In this document: piece by piece, positions 60,809 through 64,000 of the stretch
Layout: every line of letters starts with the position of its first letter
Position numbering within the stretch: position 1 is the first letter of the stretch
Origin: Rapana venosa
Lineage: Eukaryota > Mollusca > Gastropoda > Neogastropoda > Muricidae
DNA: 64,000 nucleotides
Direction: 5' to 3'
Assembly (NCBI GenBank): GCA_028751875.1
Contig: CM054138.1
Location: forward strand, 38,901,479 to 38,965,478
Translations under genes and position numbers: made by a program
Notes under the pieces: model-generated
Database searches by the model: none
What the model saw: the letters and a program-made list of their open reading frames with translations, nothing else
Told to the model about the DNA's origin: nothing

Positions 60809-60957
60809 AAATGTTATTTCCAAGCTACAAAGTTGACTGTTAAGGATTACTGTAAGTGGATTAGAAGATAGATCTAGATCTAACTTCTACCTCCTCGAAC
60901 GCTTAGACAGCAGCTATTGTCTGCTGTATGAGTGAAAATGTGACATGCTGCTGTTAA

Positions 60958-61673
60958 CAACTAGACTGCTTCACCCTAGAAATTTTCCAGGGCTAAATGT
61001 GCACTCTATACACCTACAACCCGGAAAATTTCTGGGGTTTCAAACCAAAGTAAACAAACTAGCTTCCTTGACTACAGTTAAAGGGAAAGAACTCCAAAAT
61101 TATTGGAGATCACTCTGCTGTTGCTTGGCAACATCCAGCTGCAAAAGCTGTGGCAAAAATGATCGTTTTTTTTTTTTTATAATAGCTTTTTGTGTTATTA
61201 TGCATGACTGCTTGGGCAGTTCTTGTTCAAAATGGCTGACACTTCTTGTTGAAGGTATCAATAACTTTACACAGCTGAAAAAGTGGCAAATAAAACTTAA
61301 GATAATCCTGACAGTGATGAAAACGATCCTGTATGAGTCAGGAGATAGTGCATTTAAAAAAAAAAAAGAATGAGATTTTGCCTGGACTTATGTTTGACGA
61401 TATTGAGATGGGGGTACTCAGAGTGACAGTGGTGATGAAGAAAGTGTATTTTTTGTCTTTTTTTTACATTTTAAATATATTTTCGTAGTGAAATATGCTA
61501 GCTAATTTGAGTTTGCCTCAAAGCAATCTACGATATATATACTGTCATTGGGCAGACTATCAGGATTATTCATTTAGTAATTTCTGAGTAAGAGGGACAT
61601 GAACATAGGAAGTGGTTCATGAGAATTTTATTCCCCGGCATATAGGGTGCACTTGCATTCAGCAGTTAAGAGG
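60958..61673. mobile_element. piggyBac-like MITE, copy 2, TTAA-flanked
   Basis: Collinear over its full length with 45769-46468 (shared words: TGACTACAGTTAAAGGGAAA, TTGCTTGGCAACATCCAGCT, CTCAAAGCAATCTACGATAT). Flanked by TTAA at 60954-60957 and 61674-61677. The right flank begins directly with the LINE leader repeat, so the insertion is probably at a TTAA inside that repeat. Confidence 0.9.
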
Positions 61674-61677
61674 TTAA

Positions 61678-61925
61678 GGGCCTGGTGAGTCAGGCCCAGC
61701 GTATCCAACTTTGGCATAAGAGAGAATGGTTATCTTTGAAATCTTTCTGGAAAAAGGTAGGAGAGTGGACCAAGAAGGCAGAAAGTAGTCAAGAAGGGGG
61801 TGACAGGAAGAAAAGGAACAAGGCAGAAAAAAGAGAATGATAGAAATGAGGAAATTTCTAGCACAGAATTTCCAGAGGGCAGGGAGGCTATTTAAACTGA
61901 TAGGCCCCGGCATCCCCACAGGGGA
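61678..61925 (-). repeat. Stand-alone LINE leader repeat, minus strand
   Basis: Minus-strand words in order: TGGGGATGCCGGGGCCTATC, TCTGCCTTGTTCCTTTTCTT, TTTTTCCAGAAAGATTTC and GGGCCTGACTCACCAGGCCC, collinear with 4177-4430, with no LINE ORF after it. Confidence 0.85.
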
Positions 61926-62715
61926 TATCTAGATCTAACTGAAAAGCATACTACATGCTGCCTTTTTTGTGGGGTGACAAAAAAAGCTTACATCAATGGA
62001 CAGAAATGTTCTTAGGCAGCATGCCAAAACTGAGAAACATTGGAAAAATTAGAGACATTTCAAGACAGACACCAGATGTAGGTAGTGTGACTCATCTTTT
62101 TTACTGCTTCCTCTGCATCTGTTTCTATGAAAAGTAGATCTGGTTTGCCAAGCACCGTCTCTTCCAGTGCCTTAATTACTAGCAGTGCCAGCAGTGAACT
62201 GAAAATATCATGAGTCAGCTACGGCAATCAAAGATTAAACTTACAAATGATGCTGACAGCCATTGTTTAAAGGCTGAAGTCATGTGGATGTTAATAGTTT
62301 TTGACTGCCACTATAGCTGTAGATTTTCTGAATAGGTCCACTGTATTTGCATGTTAGGATCTTTAAAGATTCTGTAAAATTGCGATGGTCTAGGTCCTTT
62401 TAAACTGACTTGGGGTCCTTTTAAGTCCTGTAAAGGTCCTTTTTTGTTTCATGCCCTGCACCTGGGAACCCTGAGTCTGCCCAGTGTTGGGCATACACAT
62501 TACATGATGTCATATCAGTGTAAATAGGCAACAAAATCTCCCCATTTGTACAGGTCTATAGGTTGGCTGAGGGGAGGGGGAGACAGTGTCCCCACCTTTT
62601 TTTTCCCATTTTACGAGGCCCTCTGTCCCTTTTTTTTGAAATCCTAGAATTAACACTGCACTCAAACTCTCTTCCCCCCCCCCCCCCTTCCCCTCTTCAC
62701 TAGCCTTTTCTTACC
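61925..62715. other. Pecanex intron, nothing firmly recognised
   Basis: CCTTTTAAGTCC-type motifs at about 62390-62445 and a C-run at about 62676-62690. No gene. Confidence 0.45.
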
Positions 62716-62717
62716 CA

Positions 62718-62786
62718 ACACCCCTCTCTGTCTCTCTCTCTCTCTCTGTGTTTGTCTGTCTGTCGTCGTCTCTCTCTCTCACTCAC

Positions 62787-62855
<69 letters not shown>
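62718..62855 (+). repeat. (CT)n-(CA)n compound microsatellite
   Basis: CT tract at about 62724-62780 followed by a long perfect (CA)n at about 62788-62854. Confidence 0.97.
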
Positions 62856-62858
<3 letters not shown>

Positions 62859-63375
62859 TATTGATATCTTCCTTTTTGAAAGCTTTAAAAAGAAGAAAAA
62901 AATTCTCAATAATATCCCATTATCAGACCTGTTTATATTTGTTAGTTGATGCAATAAAACTTAAAACAAATGAAGAAAACAAAACAATAAACAACAAACG
63001 ATAGAAGAAAAAGAAGTCTGTTATTTTTCACCTTTGAAAAAGTGTATTACATACAGTGTTGAAAACACTCAAACTGTTAAAAATGTTGTAAATTGTCATT
63101 AACTAAGATATTGAAATGAGTAGTATGAGCATACACATGTCTGTATGTTGTATTGTATTGTGATGTATTTTATCATAATGATGTCATTATTGTCACAATA
63201 TATTCTACCCAGTATATTTATTGTACGAAGGAATGTATACTTGTTTGCTTCAAAAGTTTATTTTCTATGCAATTTTGCCCAAGCAAAACCGTCATACACA
63301 CAGACTTCTCATCCATTGTGTACTTACAGCCTTACAATGGTTTTCTGGTAGGATGAGTGAGTCAGAGTGTATATT
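62856..63375. other. Pecanex intron, nothing recognised
   Basis: AT-rich sequence, no coding signal or shared repeat. Confidence 0.45.
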
Positions 63376-63379
63376 CTGG

Positions 63380-63560
63380 GTGACCCATAGGGTGTTAACC
63401 TTTTCCCTATAGGTAACCCACTATTAGGCAACCAACCATCTCTTCGTATCACCTGTTCCCACTACTGGGTTACGGTAGCATACACATGTACACAGTACAT
63501 GTGTATGGGGAAAGAGGGGTTTTCTCCCTTAATGTAGGGGTAGTGTTAAGCTGAGGAACA
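63380..63560 (+). repeat. Dispersed repeat D, plus-strand copy
   Basis: Inverted match of 1945-2095: GACCCATAGGGTGTTAACC, TACTGGGTTACGGTAGCATA, CACAGTACATGTGTATGGG, TTAATGTAGGGGTAGTGTTA. Confidence 0.65.
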
Positions 63561-63596
63561 TAACATGTTCTTGTTACTTTCTTTTTTTCTTTTCAA

Positions 63597-63710
63597 GCAC
63601 TTCATTCTAATGAGCTTCTAAATCACCTCTCAACGTCTTGTGAAAGAGAACAAGAGAAAAGCTGGTCTCAAAGTCTTGTGAACTGCCGACCTCTTGAAAG
63701 CTTTGGCAGT
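63597..63710 (+). CDS. Possible further exon (weak)
   Basis: A good polypyrimidine tract and acceptor (ctttttttcttttcaag) precede an open stretch, ELLNHLSTSCEREQEKSWSQ + SLVNCRPLES. The frame needs a phase-1 intron before it, which does not match exon 6 as called, and no clear donor follows. It could be a pecanex exon reached through an unseen intermediate exon, or chance. Confidence 0.2.
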
Positions 63711-64000
63711 ATTCTATATTTGGTCCTTATTAGTATAGATTTGAAGCAGTTGACAAGATTTTCTTTACAATTGGTGACTTTTTACTATGATTTGAAATTA
63801 ATATTTCATTGATTATCACAATGTGTGTACATTCTATTTCTTTGGTAAATTCTAAAAAAAATTTGACTGTGGTTTGATGTAAGTCAAAAGCATGGTTCAT
63901 AATGCAACAAAATCAAGAACATCATAAGATAAGCATCAGTGAAAAAATAAACAAAAGAAGAAAACCCAAAAACCCTTATATTTTGAATGGAAAGAAAATT

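Overview
This is a piece of an animal (metazoan) nuclear genome. It has split genes with GT/AG introns, abundant (CA)n, (GA)n and (TA)n microsatellites, tRNA-derived SINEs, several clades of non-LTR retrotransposon and piggyBac-like MITEs. The repeat style and the single-copy invertebrate-type kinase suggest a marine lophotrochozoan, most likely a mollusc (gastropod). That assignment is inference, not proof.

Two host genes are recognisable, arranged head to head. On the minus strand is a mixed-lineage kinase (MLK; co-orthologue of vertebrate MAP3K9/10/11/21). Six exons are visible: 34576-35260 (SH3, kinase N-lobe and catalytic loop), 15291-15471, 13158-13306, 8905-9080, 2417-2657 (leucine zipper) and 1427-1567 (end of the CRIB-like motif). 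It runs off the left edge. On the plus strand is a pecanex (PCNX) gene: exon 1 at 35921-36087, then 40604-40785, 47424-47566, 49215-49310, 51400-51721 and probably 52241-52337. It runs off the right edge. All neighbouring exon phases agree. The first exons lie about 0.7 kb apart, so a shared bidirectional promoter is likely. In vertebrates MLK and pecanex paralogues are neighbours too (MAP3K9-PCNX1, MAP3K21-PCNX2, MAP3K11-PCNX3), so this looks like very old conserved microsynteny.

The first exons of both genes are hidden because about 26.4-40.45 kb (and 21.55-22.2 kb) has abnormal sequence: bases are often replaced by a copy of their neighbour and homopolymers are stretched. This is best explained as assembly or consensus error. 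It makes intact genes look like pseudogenes.

The introns are filled with mobile DNA. There is a nearly complete CR1/L2-like LINE at 4.2-8.06 kb with related damaged copies at 40.9-41.6, 55.6-57.3 and 57.8-60.8 kb. A second EN-RT LINE (16.27-19.98 kb) sits inside a (TC)n microsatellite. RTE/L1-like RT fragments lie at 3.9, 9.7-11.0, 11.1-11.4, 26.7-28.6, 33.2-33.6 and 37.7-37.9 kb. There are at least three SINE families, two copies of a ~0.7 kb TTAA-flanked piggyBac-like MITE, a candidate 3.4 kb inverted-repeat DNA element (41.9-45.4 kb), a 42-bp minisatellite that grew out of a SINE (2.8-3.65 kb), and a 29-bp satellite with a 125-bp higher-order period (12.5-12.95 kb). I found no prokaryote-type system, CRISPR array, rRNA gene or convincing functional tRNA gene.
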